Notes: generated by a model from the letters alone, not told the origin. A DNA stretch of 64,000 nt from Fischerella sp. JS2 (GCF_032393985.1 NZ_CP135918.1:1364001-1428000); one strand, 5' to 3'. Shown: positions 1 through 11,277, counted from the first letter of the stretch. Numbers and translations are program-made.

Positions 1-1292
1 TGACGCGGCGTCATGCCTTCTTGCTGAATCAAACGCGAAATATCTTCGACGACAACGATCGCATCATCGACGACCATCCCTGTTGCTAGGGTTAGACCAA
101 ACAAAGTTAAAGTGTTGATGGAAAAATTGAAGGCTTTAACAAAGGCAAATGTACCAATTAAAGCCAAGGGAATGGTGATAATGGGAATTAAGGTGGTGCG
201 CCAATCCTGCAAGAAAATAAAGATTACCAGGATGACGAGAGCGATCGCCAGCAACAAAGTGAACAACACTTCTGAGAGTGAGGCTTCCACAAAACTGGTT
301 GTATCAAAGGCAACTTGATACTCCATTCCTGGTGGAAATTTTTCAGCTAGTACTGCCATCTCGGCTTTGACTGCTTTGGCAACGTCCAGCACATTACTCC
401 CTGGAGTGGTAAATATACCAATTCCCACACCCTCTTGACCTCGAAATCGCAAGAAAGTACTGTAATTTTCTGCTCCTAGTTCTGCCCGTCCTACGTCTTT
501 GAGCTTAATGAGAGATCCATCTTGACTCGTTTTAATTACTATGTCCTCAAATTCAGATGCATCCGTTAGTCTACTGATAGCACGTAAATCTATTTGATAC
601 ATTTGTCCCGGAGGAGATGGTTGCTGACCAATTTGTCCGGCACCCACTTGCAGGTTTTGTTCATTCAGGGCATCAATTACATCTTGAGCAGTGAGGTTGC
701 GGCTTGCAAGGCGATTGGGATCAAGCCAAAGACGCATTGCATAGCGGCGTTCACCAAAAATTCTTGCCTCGCTTACACCCTTGACTCTTTTTAGGGCATC
801 TGATATGTAAAGGTCGGCGTAATTGCTTAAAAATACAGTGTCGTACTCTCCTTTCTCACTGTATAAGCCCATCGCTAACACAATGTTATTAGATTGCTTA
901 CTAACAGTGACTCCTGTTTGCGTAACTGGTTCGGGCAGTTGTGGTTCAGCTAAAGATACACGATTCTGCACATCAACGGCAGCAATATCTGCATCCCGCG
1001 ATGCATCAAATGTGACTGTAATCGTACTAGTACCATTGTTACTGCTACTAGAAGTCATGTATTTCATGCCTTCAACACCGTTAATCTGCCGTTCTAAGAT
1101 TGTCGTAACGGTGTTTTCTACTACTTCCGCACTAGCACCAACATAGTTAGCAGTAACTTGGATTTGAGTAGGACTAATTTCTGGATACTGCTCTGTCGGT
1201 AAAGTAGGAATGCTAATAGCCCCTACTATCAAAATGATGATAGCGCAGACACTGGTAAAAACAGGTCGCCTGATAAAGAAGTCAACAAACAT
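1..1292 (-). CDS. RND efflux pump inner-membrane subunit (AcrB/HAE1 family), N-terminal part
   Basis: This is the N-terminal ~430 residues of an AcrB-type proton-driven RND exporter; the remaining ~600 residues lie beyond the left edge. It opens with MFVDFFIRRPVF and a first membrane helix (about residues 9-28), followed by a porter-domain region with the family string QVTANYVGASAEVV. Near the cut edge it carries the TM4 motif GMVVDDAIVVVEDI, whose paired Asp residues are the proton-relay acids of the family. Family proteins work as trimers with a periplasmic adaptor, and the adaptor gene lies 168 bp upstream on the same strand. The exported substrate cannot be read from sequence. No outer-membrane TolC partner is visible in the window. 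Confidence 0.93.
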   Translation of the reverse strand, partial: MFVDFFIRRPVFTSVCAIIILIVGAISIPTLPTEQYPEISPTQIQVTANYVGASAEVVENTVTTILERQINGVEGMKYMTSSSSNNGTSTITVTFDASRDADIAAVDVQNRVSLAEPQLPEPVTQTGVTVSKQSNNIVLAMGLYSEKGEYDTVFLSNYADLYISDALKRVKGVSEARIFGERRYAMRLWLDPNRLASRNLTAQDVIDALNEQNLQVGAGQIGQQPSPPGQMYQIDLRAISRLTDASEFEDIVIKTSQDGSLIKLKDVGRAELGAENYSTFLRFRGQEGVGIGIFTTPGSNVLDVAKAVKAEMAVLAEKFPPGMEYQVAFDTTSFVEASLSEVLFTLLLAIALVILVIFIFLQDWRTTLIPIITIPLALIGTFAFVKAFNFSINTLTLFGLTLATGMVVDDAIVVVEDISRLIQQEGMTPR

Positions 1293-1370
1293 AGGTTCAG
1301 GGATTGGGGATCGGGGAGTATGTTTCAGTTATCAGTTATCAGCGATCAAATTCCATTGATCACTGCTGCT

Positions 1371-1412
1371 GATACTGTAGCCTGCGGCAAGCCGCTACGC
1401 GTCTACACTGAT
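1371..1412. repeat. Interspersed palindromic repeat, copy A
   Basis: This block contains a GCGGC-AA-GCCGC palindrome flanked by GTAG and a CGCGTCTAC tail. Near-identical copies occur at about 8425-8466 (inverted) and 25400-25442, and degenerate relatives at about 5258-5295 and 22158-22195. It is preceded here by TTATCAG heptamers and followed by ACTAAC/CAACAAC-type repeats, so it sits in a composite repeat tract between the pump and adaptor genes. Confidence 0.8.
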
Positions 1413-1460
1413 TTATAACCACTAACTACTAACAACCAACAACCAACAAATAACCAATTC

Positions 1461-2777
1461 TTATTGAGATTCTGGTGTTATGGGGACTCCATCTTTAAGG
1501 TTGAGTAATCCTGAAACAATAATTCTTTCTCCTGGTTCTAATCCTTCCAATACTTGATAGTTATTACCCTTGATATTGCCTAATTCAACACGCTTTTGTT
1601 TAGCTACTAGTTGGGTTTTACCTTCGGGTGATTTTTGTGTTTGCTCTACAAAGACAAAGTTTTGCCCAGCTATACGAGCCACTGCTGTGGTAGGGATAAC
1701 TACTCCTGAACGTTGGCTAAATATGACTCTGGCTCGAACATATTCATCGGCTCTAAGTAGATTTTTTTCATTGTCATATAGTGCTTTAATTTGGATCATC
1801 CGATTTTCATTCGCTTTAGGAGAGATAAAAAATACACGACTAGTACCAATAGTCCGACCTTGTGCATCAATAAGTTCTACTGGCGTTCCATTACGCAATT
1901 GAGATGCACGTTCAACTGGTACAGATATGTTAATTTCTAATGGTCGATTTTGAGTAACAGTAGCTAATTGTGTGGACGTATTGACAAAATCACCTACTTT
2001 TACAGGGATATTACCGACTGTACCAGCGAAGGGGGCTGTGACTCTGTAGTACTGGAGTTGGACTTTTTGTTGGTTGGTATTAGCTAAAGCTTGCTGTAAA
2101 GATTTTTCGGCTTCGGCTACTGCGGCTTGTTGCGCTTTAATTTTGGATTCGTTGGCGTTGAAGGCGGCTTTTGCTACAGCAAGTTGATTTGCATACTGTT
2201 CTTTGGTTAGTTGAGATACTGCTCCTTCACTTGCAAGAGCAGCGTAACGATTGTACTCCTGCTGTCTTAATTGGACATCCGCAAGAAAAGATTGCCTGTC
2301 TGCTTCTAAGGATCTCAGGGTAGCTTTAGCATTTTCCACTTGCGATCGCGCCGCTTGTGCAGCAGCGTTGACACTGCTAACTGCTGCTTGTTGCTCTCTT
2401 GCGTCTACTTGAATAATGGGGTCTCCATTTTTTACTGGATCTCCGGCTCTCACAAATATTTGAGTAACTTGACCTTGAATTCTTGGTTGCAAAGCCACTG
2501 AGCGGCGCGATTCAATATTGGCAATATATTCTGCACTGTCTTCTATTGTGCCTGATTTGACGGTAGATACTTTCACCGCTACTGCTGGGGGCTGAGCATT
2601 CATATTTGCAGGTGTTTTATTTTGGGAAGTAAACACACGCCAAACAGCAATGCCTCCTCCTGTCAATGCTAGCAGGGTCAACAATAACCAAAGCCACCGG
2701 CGTTGTTTGCGAGGTGGCTGCTTTTCTATCTGTGGAGGATTATTTTCAATTTCGGTATGAGGCTGCGGAGGTGTCAT
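1461..2777 (-). CDS. RND efflux periplasmic adaptor (membrane fusion protein, AcrA/HlyD type)
   Basis: This 438-residue protein should link the RND pump to an outer-membrane channel. It has a short proline-rich cytosolic N-terminus and one membrane anchor (about residues 26-48). A split lipoyl/beta-barrel region follows, around SRRSVALQPRIQGQV and YYRVTAPFAGTVG, separated by an Ala/Gln-rich alpha-helical hairpin (about 130-240). The C-terminal membrane-proximal domain ends in LEPGERIIVSGLLNLKDG. There is no lipobox, so it is anchored by a transmembrane helix rather than lipid. It reads in the same direction as, and lies upstream of, the pump gene; the 168-bp gap is filled with interspersed repeats, yet the two are probably co-transcribed. 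Length and domain order are typical. Confidence 0.93.
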   Translation of the reverse strand: MTPPQPHTEIENNPPQIEKQPPRKQRRWLWLLLTLLALTGGGIAVWRVFTSQNKTPANMNAQPPAVAVKVSTVKSGTIEDSAEYIANIESRRSVALQPRIQGQVTQIFVRAGDPVKNGDPIIQVDAREQQAAVSSVNAAAQAARSQVENAKATLRSLEADRQSFLADVQLRQQEYNRYAALASEGAVSQLTKEQYANQLAVAKAAFNANESKIKAQQAAVAEAEKSLQQALANTNQQKVQLQYYRVTAPFAGTVGNIPVKVGDFVNTSTQLATVTQNRPLEINISVPVERASQLRNGTPVELIDAQGRTIGTSRVFFISPKANENRMIQIKALYDNEKNLLRADEYVRARVIFSQRSGVVIPTTAVARIAGQNFVFVEQTQKSPEGKTQLVAKQKRVELGNIKGNNYQVLEGLEPGERIIVSGLLNLKDGVPITPESQ

Positions 2778-3495
2778 AATTAGCAGAGACTATAAACAAA
2801 TTAACGATGTGTAAAACAGGAATATACTTAAGTGATATTGAAATTACTGGTTTTTTTGGATGAATAATGTATCAATCCATCAATATATATGTTTTATACT
2901 TGAAATTTAATCTACCAAAAGGTAAATAAACATACTTATTTTAAAAATAAAATGATCTACTTGTCTTTCCTATTCTTGCGAAAAATGTTCTAATCTTGCT
3001 ATTGTGTAAATGGCTTTTACTTAGTAATTAAAAGTAAAAGCTCTAACTTATTAGGAATAAGTCAGTTTTTAGTCTTTGACAAGATGGGTAATGTATGATG
3101 ACTACTTATCTCAATTTATTTATTTTTTTATGGTGTGGAATTAAACAATTACACCAAACAAACTGTAAAGCCTTTGCCTGCTAAATTACATCCCTTGTCT
3201 ACTGGGAAGGAAATTAAGGAAGAGGTAGGTTTTATATTTTAGATATTGTAGATTATTTATTTTGTCATCTATCGAAAGAATAAAAAAGCAAGCATTCTGA
3301 TTTTTTATAAAAGCTAACTGTATAATTACCGGATATATTAGATAAAAAATCCGCTTTGCGTTTACAAATTTTTCGCAAAATCTAAAATCCAAAAAAGTTT
3401 GTCCTAGTTAATTGCTATTCAAAATAGCCTGTAAATTTCCAATGGTTTTGTGAATGCGATCGCTTTGATACAAGCGGTCAAAAAATTGATATTAC
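2778..3495. other. AT-rich intergenic region
   Basis: About 720 bp of strongly AT-rich sequence separates the efflux adaptor from the downstream lipoprotein gene. A 68-codon minus-strand frame at 3186-3392 has low-complexity Phe/Ile/Lys composition and no convincing ribosome-binding site, so I do not call it a gene. The promoter of the efflux operon should lie in the first ~150 bp; no operator palindrome was recognised. Confidence 0.6.
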
Positions 3496-4143
3496 TTATT
3501 TCCCAACAAATGTAAAGGTATTTACCACTTGCTCAAATACCTTTTTATAGATAGCGTCATTATTCCCGTAGTTAATTTTAGCGAATTGAATGACGATAAT
3601 ATCAGTACTTCTTGGGCTGGGAAAAACAATGTTTTCATTTTCGTATAAACCACTCGATTGGAAAGCAATGGCATTTTTTCCTGCAATTTTTGTATTTTTA
3701 AAATCGCGAGTTATGCCAAACTGATTGCTTTGTTGTACCCATTTGTGTAATGGTAATTTTTGAGGATTTCTATATACTCTCACACTGACATTAGTTGGGT
3801 ATTCTGTTCCACCTTCGTATGCACCAGAGCGAATTTTTTTGGCGTGTTGCTGAGTCCAAATATCAATTGTAGTTAAGAGATTATCCTTACTAGAGGGTTT
3901 ATTTGTTTTCTCATCCACCACAAAATCTTTAGGAGAGTAGCTAAATTGAAAACCATAGCGATCGCTCTGGTAGATAGCTTGTTGAGAGACAATTTTGGTA
4001 GCAGGAAGAGGAGTTTCTGAGGAAGTGACTTTTGGTAGAGATTGAGATTGACAGGCAATCGTTGTTGTTATTATCAAACCCAACACCACTGGATGCAAAA
4101 CCCATTTTTTCAGGCGCTGATAGTGAGCAATCATCTTGAACAT
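3496..4143 (-). CDS. Predicted lipoprotein of unknown function
   Basis: This 215-residue protein starts with a basic stretch and a hydrophobic segment ending in a lipobox-like TTTIAC, with Cys31 as the likely lipidated residue. The mature part begins with a Ser/Pro/Thr-rich linker, followed by a single globular domain opening with YQSDRYGFQFSYSP. That opening resembles the fold start of PsbP-like and related small cyanobacterial lipoproteins, but I cannot place it firmly. The frame is intact and isolated, with AT-rich sequence on both sides. It probably sits on the periplasmic face of the inner membrane or in the thylakoid lumen; its function is unknown. Confidence 0.75.
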   Translation of the reverse strand: MFKMIAHYQRLKKWVLHPVVLGLIITTTIACQSQSLPKVTSSETPLPATKIVSQQAIYQSDRYGFQFSYSPKDFVVDEKTNKPSSKDNLLTTIDIWTQQHAKKIRSGAYEGGTEYPTNVSVRVYRNPQKLPLHKWVQQSNQFGITRDFKNTKIAGKNAIAFQSSGLYENENIVFPSPRSTDIIVIQFAKINYGNNDAIYKKVFEQVVNTFTFVGK

Positions 4144-4341
4144 TTCAACTAAAATGTATGAATATATTGCTTAAATAGATTGAAAATTTGCAATGCCAGT
4201 TCCATAAATTTAAATTTGTTTATGCTTGGTTGTGTGTGGCGATCAATGGGGTAGGTGCAAGACTTCCATGAGCAAAGTTCATAATAAAGTTAGGAAAGTT
4301 TCTTTTACACATAGCTGCCCTCTGCCTTTCTTCGACACTAA

Positions 4342-5184
4342 TTATTCATATCTTTGCTCAACAATACCAACTAGGGACTGTAAATCAAATTTTTCGTCTT
4401 CACCACTCAAGCAAATTCCCGCACTCATTACAGTTAAATCTGTTTTGGATATGGCGCTAGTGTGACGTTCGCCGTCAGCAGTTGTCCACTCGACAACCCA
4501 ATGGTCTTGACGATCCAGAAACTCGTGTAGTTCTCCCCCACCCATTTGCAAAGCTTGCTGTAAAACCTTTTCATCCCGTCTTTGTTGCTGTAAAGCAGTA
4601 AATTCTTTGGCTTGTTGGGCAACAATCTCGTATACTGTCCGCATTTCTGGGGTAATGCCAGGGAAGTGGAGATTTTCTGGTGGTGTGACTTGTTTGAGGT
4701 GTTCTCGCAGTTTTTCAGTAATTAACGGATCGGCACGACGATCGCATTCATCAAACCACCAAGCAGCGCCATCAGTGCGGGCGATAATTGTTTCAAATTT
4801 GGCTCCTTCTGTTACTAAATTTACTGCTACTGGTTGACAATATCCGCAGCGTTGGCGCATATCTGCTTCATTGACTGGGTATGCTAACCAAGTTTGCGAT
4901 CGCAACGGGTGGGCGAGTCGTAAACGCAGTGGTTTGAGAAGTTGCAGATATTGAGCAATTTGGGGTAAGTTAGGTTCTTCGACTACCGCCGCGATTTTCT
5001 CATCTACTGGCTGAAAAATGCCCCAACCTTCAAAATTACGGGGTTTAGGGGTGAATGTATAAATTATTCCTACTACTCTAGTTCGTACCTTGCCACCACG
5101 TACACATGGCGCAATAAACTGGGTGGCAGGTAAGTTGTTTTCCTCGGCTGCGAGTTGGTTAATTAGCTTGCGGATGTTGGTCAT
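4342..5184 (-). CDS. Conserved cyanobacterial protein of unknown function
   Basis: This 280-residue soluble protein has no signal peptide or membrane segment. The N-terminal half contains CVRGGKVRTRV and GWGIFQP; the centre carries a CGYCQP Cys-x-x-Cys pair (about residues 114-117); the C-terminal half is helical and ends with a stretch around WVVEWTTADGERHTSAI. I recognise the type as a conserved cyanobacterial hypothetical but know of no assigned role. It lies about 200 bp beyond the tyrosine phenol-lyase gene on the same strand, separated by interspersed repeats, so membership of that cluster is possible but unproven. The Cys-x-x-Cys could bind metal or be redox active. Confidence 0.75.
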   Translation of the reverse strand: MTNIRKLINQLAAEENNLPATQFIAPCVRGGKVRTRVVGIIYTFTPKPRNFEGWGIFQPVDEKIAAVVEEPNLPQIAQYLQLLKPLRLRLAHPLRSQTWLAYPVNEADMRQRCGYCQPVAVNLVTEGAKFETIIARTDGAAWWFDECDRRADPLITEKLREHLKQVTPPENLHFPGITPEMRTVYEIVAQQAKEFTALQQQRRDEKVLQQALQMGGGELHEFLDRQDHWVVEWTTADGERHTSAISKTDLTVMSAGICLSGEDEKFDLQSLVGIVEQRYE

Positions 5185-5337
5185 ATTTTAGGAGAAGGAA
5201 GGGGGATGGGGAGGTGGGGAACTCACCGGCCTCTGGTGGGGATTAGTGGCAGTGGGGAGTGTGTAGACGCGCTCATAGGCTTCCCGCAGGTGGGGTATGA
5301 GGGGTAAGTATTAAACAACTACTAACTTCTAATGTAC

Positions 5338-5359
5338 AGACGCGAGGAACATCGCGTCT
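5338..5359. repeat. Interspersed palindrome AGACGCGA/TCGCGTCT
   Basis: Two 8-bp arms, AGACGCGA and TCGCGTCT, enclose a 6-base loop. This matches my memory of a GAGACGCGA...TCGCGTCTC palindrome widespread in Nostoc-type genomes. It lies between two minus-strand genes, next to a degenerate copy of the GTAGACGCG repeat (about 5258-5295) and ACTAAC heptamers. Confidence 0.7.
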
Positions 5360-5391
5360 CTACCCGCTAACCACTAACTACTAACAATTGA

Positions 5392-7045
<1,654 letters not shown>

Positions 7046-7060
7046 TGCTTACCTCTTTTA

Positions 7061-8392
7061 TTAATCTTGATAGGAATGCTCAAAACGAATTTTAAATTGA
7101 TCAAATATCCCTGCCAAACCAAGAGATAACAAAAAAGCTATCAAGGCTATTATTTTGTGAGATCCATATCCATCTATGGCTATTGCAAGGGTAGCAATAC
7201 CAACAGCACAACTAATTGCAGCCTGTCTTAACCGAGTTGTAATCTGATAAGCTTGATGGCAAGAACTACAAATTTGAGTATGTCTGAAAAATCTATCTTG
7301 CAGCCGGAAATCATTTGTATATCTTGTTTGTTCTGGATATTTACTAGTAGCATAACCTTGATAAAAAGGTAAGCCATCACCAATTTGATCCAGCCATTTG
7401 CGATATGCAATCACAAGTGGATCAGTTGTTTTCAGAGGTAAGTAAATTTCTTTGAGGCTTTTTCCTAACTGCTCAATTAGTTGTTGTTGTCTAGCAATCA
7501 CATAAAAATCCTGTTCCAATATTTTGTTCCATTTAAAGTGTTGGAACCAACGCGGCTGGAATTGGAGTGTGAAAGGCAAAAAATTACGATAACCTCTAAA
7601 CAATAGACGGCATCGACCCTGACCTAGAGGCACTCCATAAGAAACTAGTCCTACACACCAACCCCGTTTTCCCAAATTAATGATGTTATGAACTAGGTTA
7701 GGAGCAACAAATTCAACATCGTGCCAAACCTGATTAGGTTTTTGTGTTCCTCGCCACTTAGCACGAATTCCTCTAAGGGAATTTTCGATGATTTCTATTT
7801 CCAACGGTTGGGCATCTTTACGATTACCCTGGCTACCATGATGGATGATAGAAACATGAGCCGGATCTAAAACATTCTCTATTAAATAAGTTTGGTCATG
7901 AGGTAAATCCACCATATAATCTGTATGGATGTATCCTGGTTTATCTAAGACTGGAACGATAGGGATATGTTCAATCTCCGCAGCTTCGGGTTTACCAGGC
8001 CAAAGCCAGATTATGCCTTGTCGTTCTACAGTCACAAATGATTGGACGCAAGCTTTGGTTGGTATCTTGGCATCTGCTGGTAACTGAGGGATAAAAAGGC
8101 ATTTGCCATCTCCGCCATACTGCCAACCGTGGTACAAACATTCAATCTTACCGTCAGTGACTCTACCATCAGAAAGTTTGGCAGCCCGATGAGCGCAGCA
8201 GTCTTGCAAACAGGAGAAATTTCCCTGTTGGTCTTTGAATAATACCAGTGGTTCGTCGTAGAGAGAAAAACCGTAAGGATGATTTACTGGTATATCTTGT
8301 ACAAATGCTACAGGATACCAAAAGTTTCTCCAATTAAACTTTTGGTTGTCATCAGCTAAAGCTGAAGTCAGTAATTCGTCATGAGTAAACAT
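7061..8392 (-). CDS. Rieske non-haem iron oxygenase, pheophorbide a oxygenase/Tic55-like
   Basis: This 443-residue oxygenase has an N-terminal Rieske [2Fe-2S] site (Cys66-x-His68 and Cys85-x2-His88). A mononuclear iron site follows in ENVLDPAHVSIIHH, with Asp176, His179 and His184 fitting the family pattern N-x2-D-x2-H-x4-H. The C-terminal part carries Cys375-x-x-Cys378 and two membrane helices (about 390-432). This order, including the CxxC and C-terminal anchor, is that of the PAO/Tic55/PTC52 group, which oxygenates tetrapyrroles or related ring systems. Electrons would normally come from ferredoxin. The gene is directly upstream of a small gene and tyrosine phenol-lyase on the same strand. 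The substrate cannot be read from sequence; a phenolic or tetrapyrrole ring is possible. Confidence 0.88.
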   Translation of the reverse strand: MFTHDELLTSALADDNQKFNWRNFWYPVAFVQDIPVNHPYGFSLYDEPLVLFKDQQGNFSCLQDCCAHRAAKLSDGRVTDGKIECLYHGWQYGGDGKCLFIPQLPADAKIPTKACVQSFVTVERQGIIWLWPGKPEAAEIEHIPIVPVLDKPGYIHTDYMVDLPHDQTYLIENVLDPAHVSIIHHGSQGNRKDAQPLEIEIIENSLRGIRAKWRGTQKPNQVWHDVEFVAPNLVHNIINLGKRGWCVGLVSYGVPLGQGRCRLLFRGYRNFLPFTLQFQPRWFQHFKWNKILEQDFYVIARQQQLIEQLGKSLKEIYLPLKTTDPLVIAYRKWLDQIGDGLPFYQGYATSKYPEQTRYTNDFRLQDRFFRHTQICSSCHQAYQITTRLRQAAISCAVGIATLAIAIDGYGSHKIIALIAFLLSLGLAGIFDQFKIRFEHSYQD

Positions 8393-8424
8393 AATTTTGT
8401 GTGATTTTTAGTTAGTGGTTAGGA

Positions 8425-8506
8425 ATCAGTGTAGACGCGTAGCGGCTTGCCGCAGGCTACAGTTAACAGTGACTAATAAAATTTGATAACTGATAACTGA
8501 TAACTG
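8425..8506. repeat. Interspersed palindromic repeat, copy B, with TTATCAG heptamers
   Basis: An inverted copy of the GTAGACGCG-GCGGCTTGCCGC element (about 8425-8466) is followed by three tandem GATAACT heptamers. It separates the PAO-like gene from the upstream Rieske/His-rich gene, a 175-bp gap in an otherwise tight minus-strand run. Confidence 0.8.
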
Positions 8507-8567
8507 AACTACACCCCACCCTTACAGGAAGCCACTTGCGTGTCTACACACTCCCCATCACTCTACC

Positions 8568-10331
8568 TTAGGACTCTTCAAATAAATGATCGCCTTTATG
8601 CAACCTATCTGCCATCTGATAAGTTTGTCCTTGCGATCGCATCGTTGGTGCATGGGCTGCTAAATATCGTGTTGCGGCAATTAAGACGTGAATTCCTGCC
8701 TTGGTGTCGCGTAGCAAACTATACTGACGAAAAGCCGCTTCTATTTCTTGAATAACATGGAAACTGCGGTCTTCGCGCAATAGCATTTTACCGAGTACGG
8801 CTAACAGTCGCTCAGGATTACCACCACTGTATAAGTAACGGGCAACTAATGTACCTGCTGCATTTACCTGTTGCTGCCGATCCAGTAATTTTGGTAGTTC
8901 ATCCAGCAATTTTTCTGGGTTGTCTACAGTTTCCTTTGGTTCTGGCAGACGTGCTGGTGGTACATTCAAAAAACGGTTGAGATAGACACTCATGGCTGCG
9001 TCGAATACACCCCGCAGCAAGGATGGGGAAGCTACTCGCCGCAAGCCTTGATGCACTGCATTGGCAAAGGTAAATGTATGATGGGCTGTATCCCAATCAC
9101 CGAAGTCATTATTGGTGTGGAAGTGGGCAATTCGCAACGCCGCCGCATAGGCAACTGCACCCGCTAATTCTGCTTCGGTACAACCTGTTCGCAGTGCTTC
9201 TAAAAGAGAATCTGCGAGCGCTTGGGCATTTTCACCTAAAAGTATTGTGACTAATTCTTCCCGATTCGACCAAGTTCCCCGTTTACCCTGTCCTAACTCC
9301 AATGCTGCTGGGATTTCTGCAAAAGCACGATCTAAAATTGCAACTAAATCCACTGGGTAGCGCCAGGAATTTGACTCCTCCATACGTTCGGCACTGGCAC
9401 ACTCAGCAACTAAGCTAGTCAGAACTGATTCTGCATTTTGCCAATCTGTAGCATCAAGAGCTTCTAGGGCTTTATTGGTAAAATCAACCACATGACCGAC
9501 GTCGATATAGCGGTGATCAGTGGCAGCAGTAAATAACATTTCAGCGATTTGCTGTTTGTCTGCACCTCCATGCACCGCCGACACTAAACATCGTTCTGCA
9601 CCTTCTGCATCGCGTACTTCAATAAACTGGCGGAACCATCTTTTTAATGTATCTATGTCTGGTGTAGATGTAGGTAAGGGGTGAACTCCAAAGTGGGGTG
9701 GTTGACCTGCACAGTCACGCGCCACAGCAGCTAAACCATGATAAAGGGCGCGGGGTCGGTCTTCTGGGTCAAGGTACGGTAACAGGTTCATCAGACAGGT
9801 GTGCATCGTTAAACCTGCTCCCCAACCTGCATTACGGTAACGTACCCCAAAGTCAAGTCCAATGCGAAATGGTTCTGCCGGTTCGATACCTGCATTCAGT
9901 AAGGCAATCACCGATTTGGCAATTACCAAAGAGATACCCTGTTCTAAACCATCTTGGAGACGCTGGCGCTGGTGAGTTTGGGGGTCTGCATGGGGTGCTA
10001 AATCTACCCACACCTGATCATCACGAATCTCTACAGGAAAAGCACGTACATCATCAGCCCAAGCGTCAAATGTACCACCGCTAGCCAGATCAAAACGGGC
10101 ATGATGCCAGTGACAAGTCAAAATACAGTCTTTGACTGTACCTTGGTGTAAGGGAAAGCCCATGTGGGGACAACGGTTATCTATGGCGTAAATTTTGTTA
10201 CCGTGATTCCAGAGTGCGATCGCTTGTCCTTGGGCATAAACTACCAGACAGCCAGTAGCTTTGACATCAGCAACTTGAGCAACGCATACATAATGTTCAA
10301 TATTTCTAGTTGCTTCCAAAGCTTGAGTCAT
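8568..10331 (-). CDS. Rieske [2Fe-2S] domain protein with large helical His-rich C-terminal domain
   Basis: I start this protein at 10331 because AGGAGG precedes that ATG by 6 bases; it is then 587 residues, and the longer frame is unlikely. Residues about 12-112 form a Rieske ferredoxin-like domain with Cys54-x-His56 and Cys73-x2-His76. The remaining ~450 residues are alpha-helical with clustered His/Asp, such as IAHFHTNNDFGDWDTAHH and PPHFGVHPLP, which could form a metal site. There is no signal peptide or membrane helix. The fusion occurs as a hypothetical Rieske protein in cyanobacteria and some other bacteria; I know of no assigned reaction. It lies upstream of the PAO-like oxygenase and tyrosine phenol-lyase on the same strand, so the Rieske domain could be an electron carrier or the protein could be a self-contained oxidase. 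Confidence 0.82.
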   Translation of the reverse strand: MTQALEATRNIEHYVCVAQVADVKATGCLVVYAQGQAIALWNHGNKIYAIDNRCPHMGFPLHQGTVKDCILTCHWHHARFDLASGGTFDAWADDVRAFPVEIRDDQVWVDLAPHADPQTHQRQRLQDGLEQGISLVIAKSVIALLNAGIEPAEPFRIGLDFGVRYRNAGWGAGLTMHTCLMNLLPYLDPEDRPRALYHGLAAVARDCAGQPPHFGVHPLPTSTPDIDTLKRWFRQFIEVRDAEGAERCLVSAVHGGADKQQIAEMLFTAATDHRYIDVGHVVDFTNKALEALDATDWQNAESVLTSLVAECASAERMEESNSWRYPVDLVAILDRAFAEIPAALELGQGKRGTWSNREELVTILLGENAQALADSLLEALRTGCTEAELAGAVAYAAALRIAHFHTNNDFGDWDTAHHTFTFANAVHQGLRRVASPSLLRGVFDAAMSVYLNRFLNVPPARLPEPKETVDNPEKLLDELPKLLDRQQQVNAAGTLVARYLYSGGNPERLLAVLGKMLLREDRSFHVIQEIEAAFRQYSLLRDTKAGIHVLIAATRYLAAHAPTMRSQGQTYQMADRLHKGDHLFEES

Positions 10332-10453
10332 GTTGCACCTCCTCCCAGGAAGATGGCAAGTTCTTTCTTTTACTGTAGCTATTCTCTTGCCTAAATGTGG
10401 GAGTAGTTTTTTATTGTGGGGCGATCGCCTAGTAGAGCTACCGAGAAGCATTG

Positions 10454-10891
10454 CTATGCTTTACTGTATTTATCGATTACCTTGGCTAAATCTGGTACTG
10501 CCTCCTCCACGTGTTGCTTGGCTGAACCACGAAGCTTTTCATAAGTTCCTCGCACAATTTGACGCTTGACGTTTTTGGCTTTAGCATCAGTAACACTCAG
10601 TAGTGCGTCTGCTGTACGAGAGCGGCTTGTAACTAGGTATTCTACTGGATCGCCTTTGTCTATACCTTCGCTCCAAATGGGATCAAGCGCTTCAAAGCAC
10701 TCTGGCAGAAGCATTTCGACGACATAAGGAATGTACCCTGGCTTGACTCCCTTTAAGGCGGCGAAGGCTGTTTTCAAGGCCATACCACCTATACCTGACT
10801 TGGAAGCAAGCTGTGCTTCTATGACGTTGCAGCAATCATCTACAACCATAGCCTTTTTGTCCGGATTCGACAGTCCCTCGCTAAGTTTCAT
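10454..10891 (-). CDS. Small conserved protein, DUF6918-like
   Basis: This soluble protein of 145 residues is helical and rich in Lys and Ala. I start it at the ATG at 10891 because GAGGAG lies just upstream. Characteristic stretches are MKLSEGLSNPDKKAMVVDDC near the start and RSRTADALLSVTD in the second half. I recall similar bacterial proteins as an uncharacterised family (DUF6918); that name is from memory. It is 122 bp upstream of the Rieske/His-rich gene on the same strand and may be the first gene of that transcription unit. No catalytic motif is evident. Confidence 0.75.
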   Translation of the reverse strand: MKLSEGLSNPDKKAMVVDDCCNVIEAQLASKSGIGGMALKTAFAALKGVKPGYIPYVVEMLLPECFEALDPIWSEGIDKGDPVEYLVTSRSRTADALLSVTDAKAKNVKRQIVRGTYEKLRGSAKQHVEEAVPDLAKVIDKYSKA

Positions 10892-11277
10892 TGTACTCCT
10901 CACTTAATGTCAAACTACTTGATTTCCATTCCACTCATTTCCCTATCCAGCAGGAAGCTATAAAAAATGATATCTGAAATGCAGGATTTTCATAGATTTT
11001 AGTTATCTATGTCTTGGCAGACAAACTTTTACCAAAAAAAAGTAGAGGACAGAAGGGAAGAATTGGTTTTCTCTCTGCCAAAACGGGTCTGGTGTCCCTC
11101 AATTTATTCATAAAAAACAAGAAAAGATGTATTTTGAGACGCACAGCACAAAAACTACAACGTCAAAAGCTAAATCCCCTAAATTTATTTATAGGGATTA
11201 TTCTTCTGCCACGGCATTCTTTGTTCGCCCGCAGCTTTGCAACCCACGCCTCCTCTACCTTCTGCCCTCTGAGATTA
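10892..11277. other. Intergenic region upstream of the Rieske/tyrosine phenol-lyase cluster
   Basis: This 386-bp region should hold the promoter of the minus-strand cluster. About 100 bp before the first gene is a hairpin with 7-bp arms CATAGAT (10991-10997) and ATCTATG (11005-11011), a possible operator. The 106-codon plus frame at 11014-11334 ends in the CTTCTGCC-type tract common in the intergenic regions of this genome; it looks non-coding and is not called. Confidence 0.55.

Noticed and set aside
3186-3392. 68-codon minus frame
   Set aside because: Low-complexity AT-driven composition, no ribosome-binding site.
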